A stretch of DNA of 64,000 nucleotides from Catonia carolina (taxonomy: Eukaryota; Arthropoda; Insecta; Hemiptera; Achilidae). A program made the translations under genes and the position numbers. Positions 1 through 11,852 of the stretch are shown piece by piece (position 1 is the first letter of the stretch; each line of letters starts with the position of its first letter). The notes beneath the pieces are model-generated. The model was given only the letters and a program-made list of their open reading frames with translations, searched no databases and was not told where the DNA came from. The stretch covers positions 188,782,783-188,846,782 of the forward strand of contig JAQMRL010000001.1 in the NCBI GenBank assembly GCA_035578175.1, read 5' to 3'.

Positions 1-537
1 ACCAGGCGCAAATTTCCCGCTAGATATGATTTAACACATGATCTTTTAGATATTTAAAAAAAAATATTTAATGTACGCCTACTGTATAATTTAAATTATA
101 ATAGGCCTATTTCATAAACTTGTATCTGGTTTATCTCAGCATTAAAATATATATTTGTGTGTGTGTATTAAAAAGTAGTTTTTCATTGCTTTTCCTTAGT
201 AAACAACTCCGTTTCTAATATTATTTACTAGTCGTGTCTTGATTTATAAAGACGGCAATATAAAAAAGCATATAAATATCGTTAATCACGAAAATAAGTT
301 TATCAAGTGTGCGGTGCCTAAATATGGATTTCAGTTAGTGACCCGCGAGGTAAAGATGGTTGGGAATCGCTGTCTAGACGCTCTCAAAGCAGTTTTTACA
401 TTCTGGGATTCTTTGACATAATATAATTAAATTTTTATTATTACCGATTTGAAAAAGTAACTTCATTCGTTAAAGTACAAATTTACCTAGTGTAGTGTTT
501 ATTATTTTGTCGTTTACTAGTTTAAATTAAGCTTAAA
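1..537. other. AT-rich stretch, no recognised gene
   Basis: A short open frame at 239-421 (+, 60 codons) is not recognised and has no promoter or splice context that would support it. The sequence directly precedes a transposase remnant on the same strand, so this may be the 5' flank or 5' part of that element. No terminal repeat was found. Confidence 0.3.
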
Positions 538-895
538 ATGTCTAAAATCGGAGGGAGTAAAGTTCTGCATAGCCAATCTCGGGAGAACATTCCTAATGTA
601 GTTACGTTTAGGACCGAGGAAGCAAATCACGGTGTTTTTATTAAAGATGTTAAGAAAATTATCGAACGCGTTAGTGGAGCAAGTAGTGTATCAAAACGTT
701 CAATTACGCGAATAAAACAAGAATCGAAGTAATATTAGAAGGATCGTCACTGTCTTTTACGACACCCAAAAAACATTCGATACGGGCCAAACCGGTTTCA
801 GGTTTGGATGATTTTGACAGGAGTGTTATCCGACAAAAAATAAATAATTTTTACACAAACGCAGGTGGAAAATGCTTACTAACAATAAATAAATG
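538..895 (+). pseudogene. N-terminal fragment of an IS630/Tc1-type DDE transposase
   Basis: The frame from the ATG at 538 contains a SKIGGSKVLHSQSRE start and a helix-turn-helix stretch (KKIIERVSGASSVSKRSITR). This is the usual N-terminus of insect IS630-like Tc1/mariner-superfamily transposases. It stops at 730. In another frame the family continues with TTPKKH, then GLDDFDRSVIRQKINNFY, a conserved linker of this family, up to a stop near 895. One frameshift therefore separates the two parts, and the catalytic DDE domain is absent. It would have been the DNA-binding part of a cut-and-paste transposase; here it is a dead relic. Family assignment is from remembered motif patterns, not a search. 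Confidence 0.6.
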
Positions 896-1772
896 ATTAA
901 TAATCAATTAATAATTAAAAATAGTATTAAAGACTATTAATAATAAATTAAAAAATTAAAGTAGCGCTGTTTCAAAACTGTTACCGAAATTTTGTTAGAG
1001 TAAAAATATTCTTAGAAATAGCTTTATAAATTATAATTGGGTCTATATTAATATTATTGCATAAATGTACGCTTTATAGAAAACTGTGTCGTGCATTTTG
1101 TTTTGAAGTGGGCATTTTTGATACACCTTATAGTATTATAGGCTGAACTCTCTGCAAGCCAGATGAGACGCCTATAGCTATACCTATGCATTTACCGCAT
1201 CTCTGAGGATAAGTCATCTGTTATTTTAGGCACATTCATTTACAGTCGCCGCTAACAAATTGGTAAATAGACTGTAATGATGACATTATACTGTCACATG
1301 TTTCAAAGATAGTAAAATTGAGATTAATATTTTGAATCTACGACAAGACAAAATAAACTAGTTCGTGCTAAAGAGAACTTGAGACTAGCACACCGATGTA
1401 GCTGAACTTTGATAACCGTATCTTTTGACTTGAAATAATTAATCTCAAGTATTAGACAAAACCAAACTTTAATATTAATTTATTAGCTAAACCCAGGCGC
1501 GTATGATTAACATTATTTTTGACGGCAAGGAAGCTACATAGGACAACTTTATTTTATTAACCAAAATGTTAATAAAGTTCTACCCCTATTTTTCGTATAT
1601 AATGGCCAATTTTAGACCACGTTAAATGACTTTTAAAGTTTCTGGAAGCTCTATTTGCAGCCCATGTTTTCAGCATTCGTTCACTGTATGTTTTTCTCCT
1701 TTCATCTGTTCACCCGATGTTCTGTTTTTTCTCTTAATGAAACCTCTTAAAGTCCGTAATTAGTTCTTCCCC

Positions 1773-1814
<42 letters not shown>

Positions 1815-2716
1815 AATTGTGCTACTTGTATTAATAATATACACTGAATGGTAAAATTCTAAGCAACAATGAACAAAACATTTAATTTCGAAATAAAAAA
1901 AAATCATAGTTAATTTTAAGGACAAATAAACACTTAGTACACACTTTTAAGAGTTAAAATTACGTACGAGTAAATAAAAATATAATTGTTCAGTAGCATT
2001 CAACTTTCATTTCTTTTATTACCTTATGGCAATTTTCTCCCATAAAAGCGAATTCTAGTACAAGCTCTGCTTTATCTGTTTTTGTGAGAAAGGACTGTGG
2101 AAATAAGTGGATTGAGTAGTAACTGTGTGCAGAAGGTAATAGACTTATAAGCATTTAAAAAAATAAGGATGATTCTAGCAACAAATCGTATTCTGCTTTC
2201 ACTTTAACCGGTTCTGCATTAAAACACCAGTTAACTACGATTTAAGAACTATACAATCCACTTTATTTAACCTACTACTAATTTATTGTCGGTATTACCT
2301 ATTAATTTTAATAATCAGAAATAATATTTGCCTAATTTTTAGGACATTGAAGTGTCTTATCAAATAGTTTAAAGAAGTCAGGGGAAAGATTCGAGAATAT
2401 GACAATGAATTGAGAAACTATACCGGAAAGAACTAAACACAAATAACAGATCACGGACTTGTAAGGCTTCTAAAAAAGCAAAAGAAAGAGTGTTGGATGA
2501 AAAACAGAAGCAGAAGAATGGTGAGAACGTGGTCGCTCAGAAAAAAGCTTCAGAAATATTTAGTTAGATTATTTAGCATAATCTGTCATAGCCAAAATGA
2601 CAACAAAACATCTACCAAACTTGAACACATCTTTCAGTCGGTCAATCGCCAGTACTGTACGAAAAGTTAGATCTATTTAAATATAATCTAAACTAAATAA
2701 AATATAAACTCTCTAT
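896..2716. other. AT-rich noncoding DNA with an (AAT)n microsatellite
   Basis: No gene was recognised. A perfect (AAT)n run lies at about 1776-1813; the minus-strand poly-leucine frame across it is an artefact. The stretch 2460-2600 weakly resembles a Harbinger transposase N-terminus (MVRTWSLRKKLQKYL in one frame), but it is too short and interrupted to call. Confidence 0.4.
1776..1813. repeat. (AAT)n microsatellite
   Basis: About twelve uninterrupted AAT units. Confidence 0.9.
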
Positions 2717-2723
2717 AGTATTA

Positions 2724-3124
2724 TATCTGCCCATAATAGACAGGTGTAGTGTCAAATTATTTACACTCAATCTGTTAGTTGCAGGGCTAAAATAAATAGT
2801 TCTGTTTCTTATCACATGGTCAGCCAATTAAATGACTGAATCATTTAAGAACAGAAGAGGTAGAGGTGTAAAAGACACTAATCAGAGTTATCTCCTCTGA
2901 AAGTAATGAATTTCATTATACAGCCAGACCCTGTGGTGAATGAAGTGAAAGTGTCATTTGCAGAGTGGAAAATATGTGCTTTTCAGAGGGCCCGGCATGC
3001 TGATAAGCATACTTTTCCTCTCAGTGAGGAAGGCAATGGTAAACCACCTCACTCCTCGTTTTACTTAGTAAAACCTCTACAGGTTCAAACCAGCCTTTTG
3101 GCTGATGACCTAAACAACAACAAC
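2724..3124 (+). mobile_element. SINE-like (CAA)n-tailed repeat, family D, copy 1
   Basis: This is a roughly 400 bp repeat that begins TGCCCATAATAGACAGGTG and ends CCTAAACAACAACAACA. It is flanked by the duplication AGTATTA (2717-2723 and 3125-3131). Further copies lie at 6905, 8749, 35531, 57866 (-) and 58171 (-). The variable TSD and short-repeat tail indicate target-primed reverse transcription by a LINE. No clear pol III A box is visible; a B-box-like GGTTCAAACC lies near the 3' end. A frame beginning [20 protein letters not shown] is shared by several copies, but this may simply reflect high sequence identity. Confidence 0.8.
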
Positions 3125-3131
3125 AGTATTA

Positions 3132-5337
3132 AATATAAATTATATTTTGAGGACAAAGAACAATTTTTTACACACTTACCTCACCAGTTTTAGAATTACT
3201 GCTGTGTTGCTATAAATAATAATAAAATATTTTTTTTAATTTTATCCATAAAAGACGTTATATTACAAAAAAAAATAATAATAATTTTGTAAAGAAGTAA
3301 CGTTATGTATTATAAATTGACTACCTATACTAAAGTTTATACTTTGTATTTCAGAATCAAGGAGATCAATAATATTCATGTAATTATTATTGGAGTAATT
3401 ATCAGAAAGAAAACCATTTTCTTACAACTCTTTAGTAACTACCAGAATAATTAGTTGTTTAAAATATATAGAATACTAAAATACATGTAGAATAATTATT
3501 TCTCTAATTAGCGATTCACGTAAGACTAATCTCCCGTCACTTAATACGGAAGTTACAGTAGGACTAAAATATGTAATAAATAAATAAAAAAATGAAGCGT
3601 ATACTATTTGACTAACACATAAAATGTGTTTAAATTTTAATCATAGTGTAAAAATTCAGGTGTATATTAGCTACCGAATAAGTCAACAAAAATTTGTTAG
3701 TATATAATGTCTTCTTCCCCACATTTTATGTACGAGTATTAAAAGATATTTTTTGTCTCTTATTCAGTTTACATGTATTTTTCTTGCTGTACAAAATGTA
3801 ATGCCCACTAAATAAATCAATTTGCTGATTTATCGTTTAAAAAATAGGTTAATGAATTTAAAATAATGCATAACACAATCAGTACGCCAGATATAAAATT
3901 ATTTAAAATACACAATTGTGAGAATATTTAAACATTGTACCCATAGAATAAGAAGAAAGGCCCATTTAAAGAAAAGTGTGTGAAGTTAAAAGAAATGCTT
4001 ATAATGGCTATTGTTTTTTAACATTTATACAAGGAATAAAATCTTTACAGGATTATATTTTATAACTGAAATACCTGTTATTAGAAAATGTATTCATCAC
4101 TTAGTTGTTTGTTATTAATCAGATAACATTAATTTTTATAAGATTACAAGCATCTGGTCTTGTAATTACACAAAGTAAACATACAGAAACATGAATATTC
4201 ATAAACAAGGAATTACATTAAGCCTAGGTTTGTTATATAATAACCTAGTCATGAAATTCCGTTAACATACAGAAGGTAGGCCTAGTAAACTATAAAAAAA
4301 CCCACGTGTGAATATTTCCAAGTTCATTGGTTTCTTCGTAGTTCAACTCATTATCAGGCCCGTAGCCCTCAGGATTTTGGTTCCAGGGGGCTGAATCTAA
4401 AGATTTTTTTGTTGTAGTCTACGTCCGACTGTTATGCACATTAAGGCTTGTAAAGAAGGGTGATAGATGAAAACGACTGATGAAAAACTGCTAGACCTGA
4501 GCGAAAATTAAATTCGGGACCTGCGGTATATTAGTTTGGTATAAAATGTGTATTTTCCGTTTTGGAGGGGGGCTGAAGCCTCTGTGTGTCTGCTCATTAT
4601 TAATTTACAATAGTGTGACAATAATCTAAAGGGAATGTGTGTTCGAGAATTTTCGAGGAGGACCGAGATTTTAAAAATGTTGCCGTAAATAATAGGATTG
4701 ATCAATAGGGTTCCCAAGAAATAGTTAAAAATAGTATGTACTATTAATGGTTATGTATAATATAGGTAGATTATGTATAGTAGGCCTATAGGCTGCCTAT
4801 TGTTGTACGACAATTGTGAAAGAGTCGGTTACCTTTTTGGATAATTGGCCTTTTTGTAACACCTTTTATTCAATCCTAATTTGTTTATAGTTTGTTAAGA
4901 TTTATCCAGAAGCCGTCGGAAGGATTTTGTATTTTTATTATATCAAAAATCTCTGTCCTCTCAAAATCTCCAAAGCTGCAGAAGCGCAGCTGGTTTGTTT
5001 AGAGGGTCAGTCTCGATTTGTCTGTGATTCAGTGAGCGAATTGCGTAGTGCGTAACAGTGCGTTAGAGAAGATCAACGTTACTGAGAATTATTGTCTAAC
5101 GTTTAGTATCATTTGTAAGTAATATTTAGTTTAATTAAGTACGAGTTAATTTTATTTATTTACATTATTTATTGTAATTTACTTGTAGATTTAAGACACT
5201 TCATCAATTGTAATTTTTAGTTTGTAATAAATAGCCTACTTGTAATTTTAAACTTTAGTGTGTAAATTATTTATGTTACTCAAATCCCGAAACGGACCTT
5301 AGAGATAAGTGTCACAATATTATTAAAATAGTAATAT
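3132..5337. other. AT-rich noncoding DNA
   Basis: No gene is supported. At 4360-4400 there is a stretch (GGCCCGTAGCCCTCAGGATT, then CCAGGGGGCTGAA) resembling the G-rich ends of some insect repeats. A second G-rich motif (GGAGGGGGGCTGAAGCCTC) lies at 4564-4582. These may bound an old unclassified element; no duplication was found. Confidence 0.3.
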
Positions 5338-6234
5338 AAAAATCTGGTGTTAAACACTCACATGACTTTCTCTTGCCAACGCAAATAATGAACATTATAA
5401 CAAACATTAGAAACAAACAAAAAACTATCCTCAAAATCCATAACCTAATTTTAATCATGAGTGAATGATGCACCATGAAAATCAACCTCAGTTTGGCTTA
5501 ATCATACGAAAAATCACGCTTTCTCGCTAAAGTAGGCTTTGTAGAAAAAAATGCTCTAAATAAAAGTTGTAGATCTTTTAATCTCATATAAATTTTATTA
5601 TATACACTTTTGTTGCAAAATGCATACTAAGGCTAAGATTTTCATGAAAAAACAGAAAATCACTAATTACCGCGGAACTAAGCGCTATATAAACAAATGT
5701 TTGAAGTCAAAGTTGTAGGGTTTTAAATTTTCTACAACTTTTATTATAAACAATTTTGTGCTAAAATGCATATTAAAGCCGCAATCTTAAAAAAAAAACA
5801 TTTTTTTTTCTTCGAAAGGACAGCCTTCCCAAAAATTTCAGCATACATGGCGCCCCTACCCTATCTTGTAGAGTATCAAAAATGTAGTAAATGAGGCGAT
5901 TTTTAAAAAAAATCATAGGAGCCGTTTTTGAGAAACTTGCAAAAATTGAAAAATGACACGAATAAACTACTACTTCCGGTTGACCGATTTGATGAAAACG
6001 TTCATTTCGGGTCTTCTAATGGTACCTAACTTAAGCTTCAAGTTTCAACTTCGTACGATATTCCGTTCTTGAAATACTTTGTTCACACACACACAGATCA
6101 ATCGCTAAAAACAAATTTTTTGGGTCCAGGGGGTCTGAAAACGTGTAGATCTGGTGAAAACTCTATTTCGAAAAATCGACATGAAAACAATACTCTCCTA
6201 CCTATATATTCATATAGGCAAGAAAAATTAAAAA
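5338..6234 (+). mobile_element. Helentron-like repeat (family H), copy 1
   Basis: This is a diverged near-full-length copy. It starts AAAAATCTGGTGTTAAACAC, has the subterminal ACTTTCTCTTGCC, the conserved block ACTACTTCCGGTTGACCGAT and a short CA repeat. It ends with the hairpin CCTATATATTCATATAGG followed by CAAGAAAAATTAAAAA. It encodes no protein. The family is treated in the findings. Confidence 0.75.
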
Positions 6235-6904
6235 TATAAGGCGTTCCAAGATACATTTAAATGTCAATAATATATTACCAAAACTCAGAGTAAAAAAGAT
6301 GATATGCAATAAAAGATTTGTGAGCGAATACTGATCAACAGGCTTACACGATTTATCGTTTGGTATAAACCTACGCCTACTGTAAAGCGTTCCTCGTTTG
6401 AATGGTAAACTAAACGAAATTGTTCGCAAACTAGGACGGATAATGAAATAAATTACTAATACACAAATTAACTTGGTGATCAAAGACTTGTTTCAAAACT
6501 GGTCATGCACTTTTAGTTTATCATCGAAGGAAAGACACTGAATAAACATTACGAATTGATTTATGCTTTACATATTCCTTTCTTAAAGTTAACACTTTAG
6601 GACTTTTGGCAATTTTTTTCATTTAATGTTCAGGAAAATTCGTTAGGTAATACTACTACAGCTTTTTCCTCGCAGATCAAACGAAAAATGTTTGAGGAGA
6701 AAATCCTTGGAGCCTGAGCCCAAAAGGGCCCGGTTTAAAGACAGGATTTTTTTTTCTGCCTTTGAACAGAAGTATTTAGTGAAACGTTAAAAAATGTACA
6801 GTAATACGAAATTTAAATTTACCTTTTATATATTCTCTCTCGTTGAGTGAATGGGTTATAAAAATTATTTATTCCAAGGATTTAGCAATTTCTAATGGCC
6901 CTTT
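6235..6904. other. AT-rich noncoding DNA
   Basis: No recognisable gene or repeat termini. A 93-codon minus-strand frame at 6202-6483 starts in flanking DNA and runs into the end of the family H copy; it is not supported as a gene. Confidence 0.35.
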
Positions 6905-7268
6905 GTTTTTTGCCCATAACGGGCAGGTGGAGTGTTAAATTAATTGCACTCGATCTGTTAGTTGCAGGGCAACAAAAAGTAGTTTTGATTTATCATATAG
7001 TCAGTCAATTATGACTGAACTACTTAAGAACAGAAGAGGAAGAGATGTAAAAAACACTAGTCACAGTTATCTCCTCTGAGAGTAATGAATTTCACCATAC
7101 AGCCAGACCCTGTGGTGAATGAAGTGAAGGTGTCATTTGCAGGGTAGAAAGTAGGTGCTTTTCAGAAGGCCTTGCTGATAAGCATGCTCTTTTAACTCAG
7201 TGAGGAAGACAATAGTAAACCAACACAATAGTCAAACCAGCCTTCGGCTGTTGACCTAAACAACAACA
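6905..7268 (+). mobile_element. SINE-like (CAA)n-tailed repeat, family D, copy 2
   Basis: This copy is more diverged than copy 1 and ends CCTAAACAACAACA. It is flanked by ATGGCCCTTT (6895-6904) and ATGCCCCTTT (7269-7278), a 10 bp duplication with one mismatch. Internal deletions have removed part of the 3' half. Confidence 0.75.
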
Positions 7269-7278
7269 ATGCCCCTTT

Positions 7279-8143
7279 ACGCTCATATAATCAGACTCGA
7301 GACTTTGAAAGTACTTTATCGTTTTAGTTTCTGCTCCAAAATTGGTGATAATTACTTCATTGAGCAAAATATCCCAAGAATTTAGTGTGATACAATTCTT
7401 TTGTGAAACCATTCATGTGCAAATTCAAAAAGCTTAAATCTCCACGGTACTGGTTTTTTATGAAAACATAACATCCAATGTAGTATTAGAACCTATATAG
7501 TCTTAAATCGATTAAAATATGTCCTAGTAGCGAAACCTTTTGCAGTAAATGTAGAGTATCTTAAGTTTAGAGTCTCTTCTACAGCAATGCAAATTTAAAA
7601 GACAATAAAACCCTTTCAAATCAAAATGTAGGCTACGATTAAAAAAAATAATTACGAATCCCCTCAATAAATGAATTTAAACATAGATATCGTACAATGC
7701 TTGATAAACTTTCACCTTAAAATAAACGTGTGCACGTTTTATTAAAAAAGAATCATCCACTGAAAATGCCACAAACGTTTAAATTCATACAAAGAAAGAT
7801 GTACTGCTGTAGGATAAAACATCATCTCGATAATATATTTTATCAAGTTGACAGCCGTCTCCTTGTTTATAGCTTCATAACCGGTATTTCTTATTTAATT
7901 CCAAGTAACTACCATCTGTTACGCAATGTGAGTGTTGTTACGTTTCACCCTTCGATTAAGCTTTATGCTGTCTTATTGCCACAAATTATCACACTGCCCG
8001 AGAAATCTATATTACAGAAGGTTTACCCGCGGATAGGATGTAGGTCAAGTACAAAATTACTACTGGAGTTATCAGTTTTAGACGAAATGTACATCTAACA
8101 ATTTTATAATGTAAAGTACGGTAATGAAAGGACTCCAATCGTA
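7279..8143. other. Noncoding stretch with one unrecognised 122-codon frame
   Basis: The plus frame 7730-8098 has no recognisable domain, signal peptide or promoter. Its composition is that of translated AT-rich DNA, so it is not called as a gene. Nothing else is visible. Confidence 0.3.
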
Positions 8144-8147
8144 TTAA

Positions 8148-8695
8148 CCCTTTCTAACCCAGTGTGACAGAAGTCATATTGGAGTGAAATAACAGACCTC
8201 AAAATGTTTGATGTTAGAGACAACTTTGGATTAAAGAATGCTGGGTGCGAAGTGTAATAATTTTTTGTACCCTAGCCAGGATACGAACCTGAGACCTCCG
8301 CTTTGCAGTGTAGTATGCTGATCATTGCGCCACGGAGGCAACCATTAATTTCTTTTTAATTTTATTTAAATTTTGGTTTCAGAAGTTTGTTTCATTTACT
8401 AAAATAAAGTAACATTTCTTCGAATATGTTGTATGTATGTACAAGTATATTTTTTAAACTGTTACTAAATAGTGATTTTATTCATTTTACCAATATTTTA
8501 ATTGTAAAATTTTTGAAGTCTTAAATAATATTAAAATCATACTTAGTTTTTTTTACTACAAATCTAAGTATGAGAATATATTTTGTTTAGGAAGCCTGAA
8601 CATGATTTGACTTATTCTTATTGTTGGGAACTTTCATACCATCAAGTCCTAATGTGACGTACATGTCACACTTTTTTGTCAGGCCAGCAAAAGGG
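8148..8695. mobile_element. piggyBac-like non-autonomous element (MITE) with TTAA duplication
   Basis: TTAA occurs at both ends (8144-8147 and 8696-8699). The left terminus is CCCTTTCTAACCCAGTGTG, and the right terminus read inward is CCCTTTTGCTGGCCTGAC. TTAA target sites and CCC-starting ends are the hallmark of the piggyBac superfamily. It has no transposase, and a tRNA-derived SINE copy lies inside it. Confidence 0.65.
8175..8345 (-). mobile_element. tRNA-derived SINE, family B
   Basis: Read on the minus strand it begins near GCCTCCGTGGCGCAATGATC (A-box region), then GAGGTCTCAGGTTCGTATCC (B-box region). A body similar to the copies at 42658 and 58740 follows. It is a pol III-type SINE head, not a functional tRNA, because the cloverleaf arms do not close. 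Confidence 0.6.
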
Positions 8696-8748
8696 TTAAA
8701 GGTCTAAAAGTGATTTTATTACACTTAAATATCAGTAAAATGTATGAA

Positions 8749-9140
8749 CTGCCCATAACAGACAGGTGGAGTGTCAAATTATTTACACCCCATCTGTTAG
8801 TTGCAGGGCTAAAATAAATAGTTCTGTTTCTTATCACATGATCAGCCAATTAAATAACTGAATCATATAAGAACAGAAGAGGTAGAGGTGTAAAAGACAC
8901 TAATCAGAGTTATCTCCTCTGAAAGTAATGAATTTCATTATACAGTCGGACCCTGTGGTGAATGAAGTGAAGGTGTCATTTGCAGAGTGGAAAATATGTG
9001 CTTTTCAGAGGGCCTGGCATGCTGATAAGTGTACTTTTCCAATCAGTGAGGAAGGCAATGGTAAACCACCTCACTCCTCGTTTTACTTGGTAAAACCTCT
9101 AGAGGTTCAAACCAGCTTTTCGGCTGATGACCTAAACAAC
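8749..9140 (+). mobile_element. SINE-like (CAA)n-tailed repeat, family D, copy 3
   Basis: It is flanked by AAAATGTATGAA (8737-8748) and AAAATGCATGAA (9141-9152). It is close in sequence to copy 1 and ends CCTAAACAAC, so it appears to be a comparatively young insertion. Confidence 0.8.
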
Positions 9141-9402
9141 AAAATGCATGAAACAATGTAAACATATTCTTTTGTGTACAGTTTAAAAATTTGGGTTTGA
9201 AAGGGTTAACTAACCCTAGTAACATCTCAACGAAACGTTTTATGGTATTTTAAAACAAGTTAATTTACGGTCCTTTGGGCCAGCCCAGTCAGCTGGTACA
9301 AAGTTACTTCTAATGTTGAATCCACTGCGATCACTGTATGGTGACCACCTTAGAGGCAAACAAACACTGTTGGATGTCTTATTCACACTCCCGCTAGCAA
9401 GG

Positions 9403-9895
9403 AAAATCTGATGTGAAACACTCACACGACTTTCTCTTGCCAATGTCAATAATGAACAATATAACCTAACATTAGTAATAAAACATTAGAAATAAACAAA
9501 AAAGCTAACCTCAAAAAACATAACCTTATTTTAATCATGAGCGAATAATGTAAAATGAAAATCAACCTCAGTTTGGCTTAAAAATACGGAAAATCACTCT
9601 TCCACGCTTAACTAGGCTCTGTAGAGAAAAATGCTCTAAATACAAGTTGTAGATCCTTAAATTTCCTATACATTTAATTATATACTTTTTTGTCGTAAAA
9701 TGAATACTAAGGCTAAAATCTTAAAAAATCAATTTTTTTTACAGATTTTCATGAGAATAAAACAGAAAAACACTAATTATCGCTAAACTAAGCGTTATAC
9801 AAACAAATGTTTAAAATAAAGGTTGTAAGTGTTTTTAATTCTCTACAACTTTTATTATAGACTTTTGCCCTAAAATGCATATTAAGGCCGCAATC
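9403..9895 (+). mobile_element. Helentron-like repeat (family H), 5' half
   Basis: It starts AAAATCTGATGTGAAACACT with the subterminal ACTTTCTCTTGCC. It runs to the internal CTACAACTTTTATTATAG arm and ATGCATATTAAGGCCGCAATC, then stops abruptly where DUF4817-like coding sequence begins. The CA repeat and 3' hairpin are missing. It may be a truncation or a capture of flanking coding sequence. Confidence 0.7.
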
Positions 9896-9899
9896 TTTA

Positions 9900-10275
9900 A
9901 TGCCACGTTTTGTTCACATTCTGAATATGCTGACATAGTTTTTGTTTACGGGTTTTGTAACGGCAATGCTAGAGCAGCTGTGAAAGAATACATTCGTCGA
10001 TTTCCTACACGAGCTGTTCCTGACTATAGAGTATTTATAAGGACTTTTAATAACCTACGTGAAAATGGTACGTTTCCGAGCACACATATCAATTTTGAAC
10101 GGCAAGATGAAAAAAACTTAGATGAAATGAAAAGGATCATTCAAGCAGTAGAAAGAAGTCCGGGTACAAGTTTCTGAAGAATTTCTAGGCAGTTGAATAC
10201 ACCGCACACAAGGGTTTGGTGAACGTTACGTAAAAATGGGATGTATCCATTTCATGTCAGAAAAGTACTTAAAAA
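9900..10275 (+). pseudogene. DUF4817 / transposon-associated helix-turn-helix protein fragment
   Basis: The translated stretch contains EYADIVFVYGFCNGNARAAV, then RRFPTRAVPDYRVF and NNLRENGTFPS. This pattern defines the DUF4817 N-terminal helix-turn-helix domain of arthropod transposon-derived proteins. After a TGA at 10175 it continues RISRQLNTPHTRVW, another TGA, and TLRKNGMYPFHVRKV, the usual following segment. Both stops are compatible with CGA or AGA to TGA changes. The downstream DDE domain is missing. The expected role is DNA binding by a Tc1/mariner-like transposase. The upstream ATG at 9875 belongs to the adjoining family H repeat, so it is not a genuine start. Confidence 0.75.
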
Positions 10276-10914
10276 TCAGATTTTATAAAGTTTGTTTTTA
10301 TTTTTTACTGGACTATTTTACATCACTCTCTTCAGAGTTAAATTCTCTACAAATTTTGTTTAAAATGTTTACTTATTTGTTGCTAATTTAACAAATTTAA
10401 ACTTAAGAAGTACATGTTTTCCGAGATCTAATTTTGCGTATTTTGTCAGATATCTCAGAAATGACTGTACTTACAGACGTAAGACAGGTTTTACTCGATT
10501 TTTCAGCTCATTTTGCATAAAACCTGTTCAATTACCAACCTTAATTAATACCCTAAAAATTTAAGTATGAATTCATTTCACAGGGGGAACTGAATTCAGG
10601 TGAAATCTTTCATTAGCCTTAACTCGCTAAAGAAGGTTTTCGGACCCAAGATTATTGGAAACTTTTTTCTTATTTTTAGCTGGATAATCAGTTCCTGAAG
10701 TACGATCTGTTCCTCAAGAAACACCCTGTATAATATACCATAAATGCTCTGGATAGTTAGACATTTCGATACTTCGACAACCTCTAAGTTCACAAAGTGC
10801 CAAACTATCGAAGTTTTATTGCATTACCTACTTACATGGAATAAAGGACAGAGGGCATTTTGTAATGTGCTCATGCGACTGTGCTACCACTTGGAATAAT
10901 AAAAATACCACTAA
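10276..10914. other. AT-rich noncoding DNA
   Basis: No gene, tRNA or repeat terminus is recognised between the DUF4817 remnant and the Harbinger element. Confidence 0.35.
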
Positions 10915-11852
10915 AGGTCTTGTCAAACACAACGCGGACTGAGAAAGCCTAACTTAACGAGGACGGACCAGAACAGTTGTAAAGAAAACGTGAACGAGTC
11001 GTGGCGAATTTATGATTTGTTATTTTTTCAACTTTGAAACTTGAATTTATATTGTCTAGCAGTTCCTCAGACGAAGAAGAATTACTTCTTTTGTTCGCTT
11101 TGAGTCGGTCTAAACGAAAATTAATTGCAAAAGAGAGGAGGTAGGCGAATTTCACCGACTTTGCAATGAATTGAATTCCTTCGAAGACCGATTTTTCATG
11201 TATTTTTGTTTATCCCAACTATAATTTTCATTATTGTTGATACAGGTATTTATGGGTGGCATAAATGAGTTCGTAAGTAACAAAATTATACTGCCTTCAA
11301 AGTCACTACCAAGAACAGACACCCTGTACAAGACCAATTTGTTAATGACTTCAACTTTTTGAGTCAATGAATAATGTTAATAATTAAAAAGTCAATGACT
11401 AATTATAGATTGATACACTTTCAATATACAGTTATGCTCTCAATCACGTCGACAGTAAAAACGTAAAACTAATTTTTTGTTATAAATACTGTAATAACAA
11501 AAAAATAATAAAATGTGTGTTTAATACTACTGGTTTGTTGAAGTTTTTCAGCTATTTCTCTCCATGATTGTGCTTTCTTAACCAAATTTTTGTAATCATT
11601 ATCTTGCACATTATATAAATGTGGGTGCTCCCTAACAAGTTCAATTAATTTTTCCTTTTCATCGGCCATTTTGTCCGTCGCGGACTCTGTAGAAAATTAC
11701 AACCTCCCAACTGTCCGCCGCGGAATAGATCGGTTCGCGGCGTAGACCGCTGTCTATTTGACTAGGATGATGCAACAATGTCTAACACAGAGTCCGCGCG
11801 GACAAGAGCTGACCGTCCGCGCGGACAGTCCGCGTTCTGTTTGACAAGACCT
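10915..11852. mobile_element. PIF/Harbinger-like element carrying a MADF exon
   Basis: The termini are inverted: left AGGTCTTGTCAAACACAACG, right reading inward AGGTCTTGTCAAACAGAACG, extending to about 25-28 bp. They are flanked by TAA on both sides (10912-10914 and 11853-11855). A 3 bp TAA/TTA duplication is typical of PIF/Harbinger. The element encodes a MADF DNA-binding exon on the minus strand, matching the two-gene design (Myb/MADF protein plus transposase) of this superfamily. No transposase is present inside, so it is non-autonomous. Confidence 0.75.
11536..11669 (-). CDS. MADF-domain protein, first coding exon (Harbinger accessory gene)
   Basis: It begins MADEKEKLIELVREHPHLYN, followed by DYKNLVKKAQSWREIAEKL, which is the first two-thirds of a MADF domain (Leu-Ile-x-Leu-Val, Tyr/Asp core, Trp-x-x-Ile). 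A plausible splice donor (CCA|GTAGTA) lies near 11536. The third helix expected in the next exon was not identified with confidence between 10915 and 11500. In Harbinger elements such proteins help the transposase bind DNA and enter the nucleus. Because the remaining domain is not found, the gene may be broken. Confidence 0.6.

Noticed and set aside
1734..1925. Membrane protein with poly-leucine
   Set aside because: It is a translation of the (AAT)n microsatellite.
2460..2600. Harbinger transposase N-terminus
   Set aside because: Only a short stretch resembles the family and stops intervene; similarity is too weak.
7730..8098. 122-codon plus-strand gene
   Set aside because: No domain, promoter or conservation signal was seen; composition is like translated AT-rich DNA.
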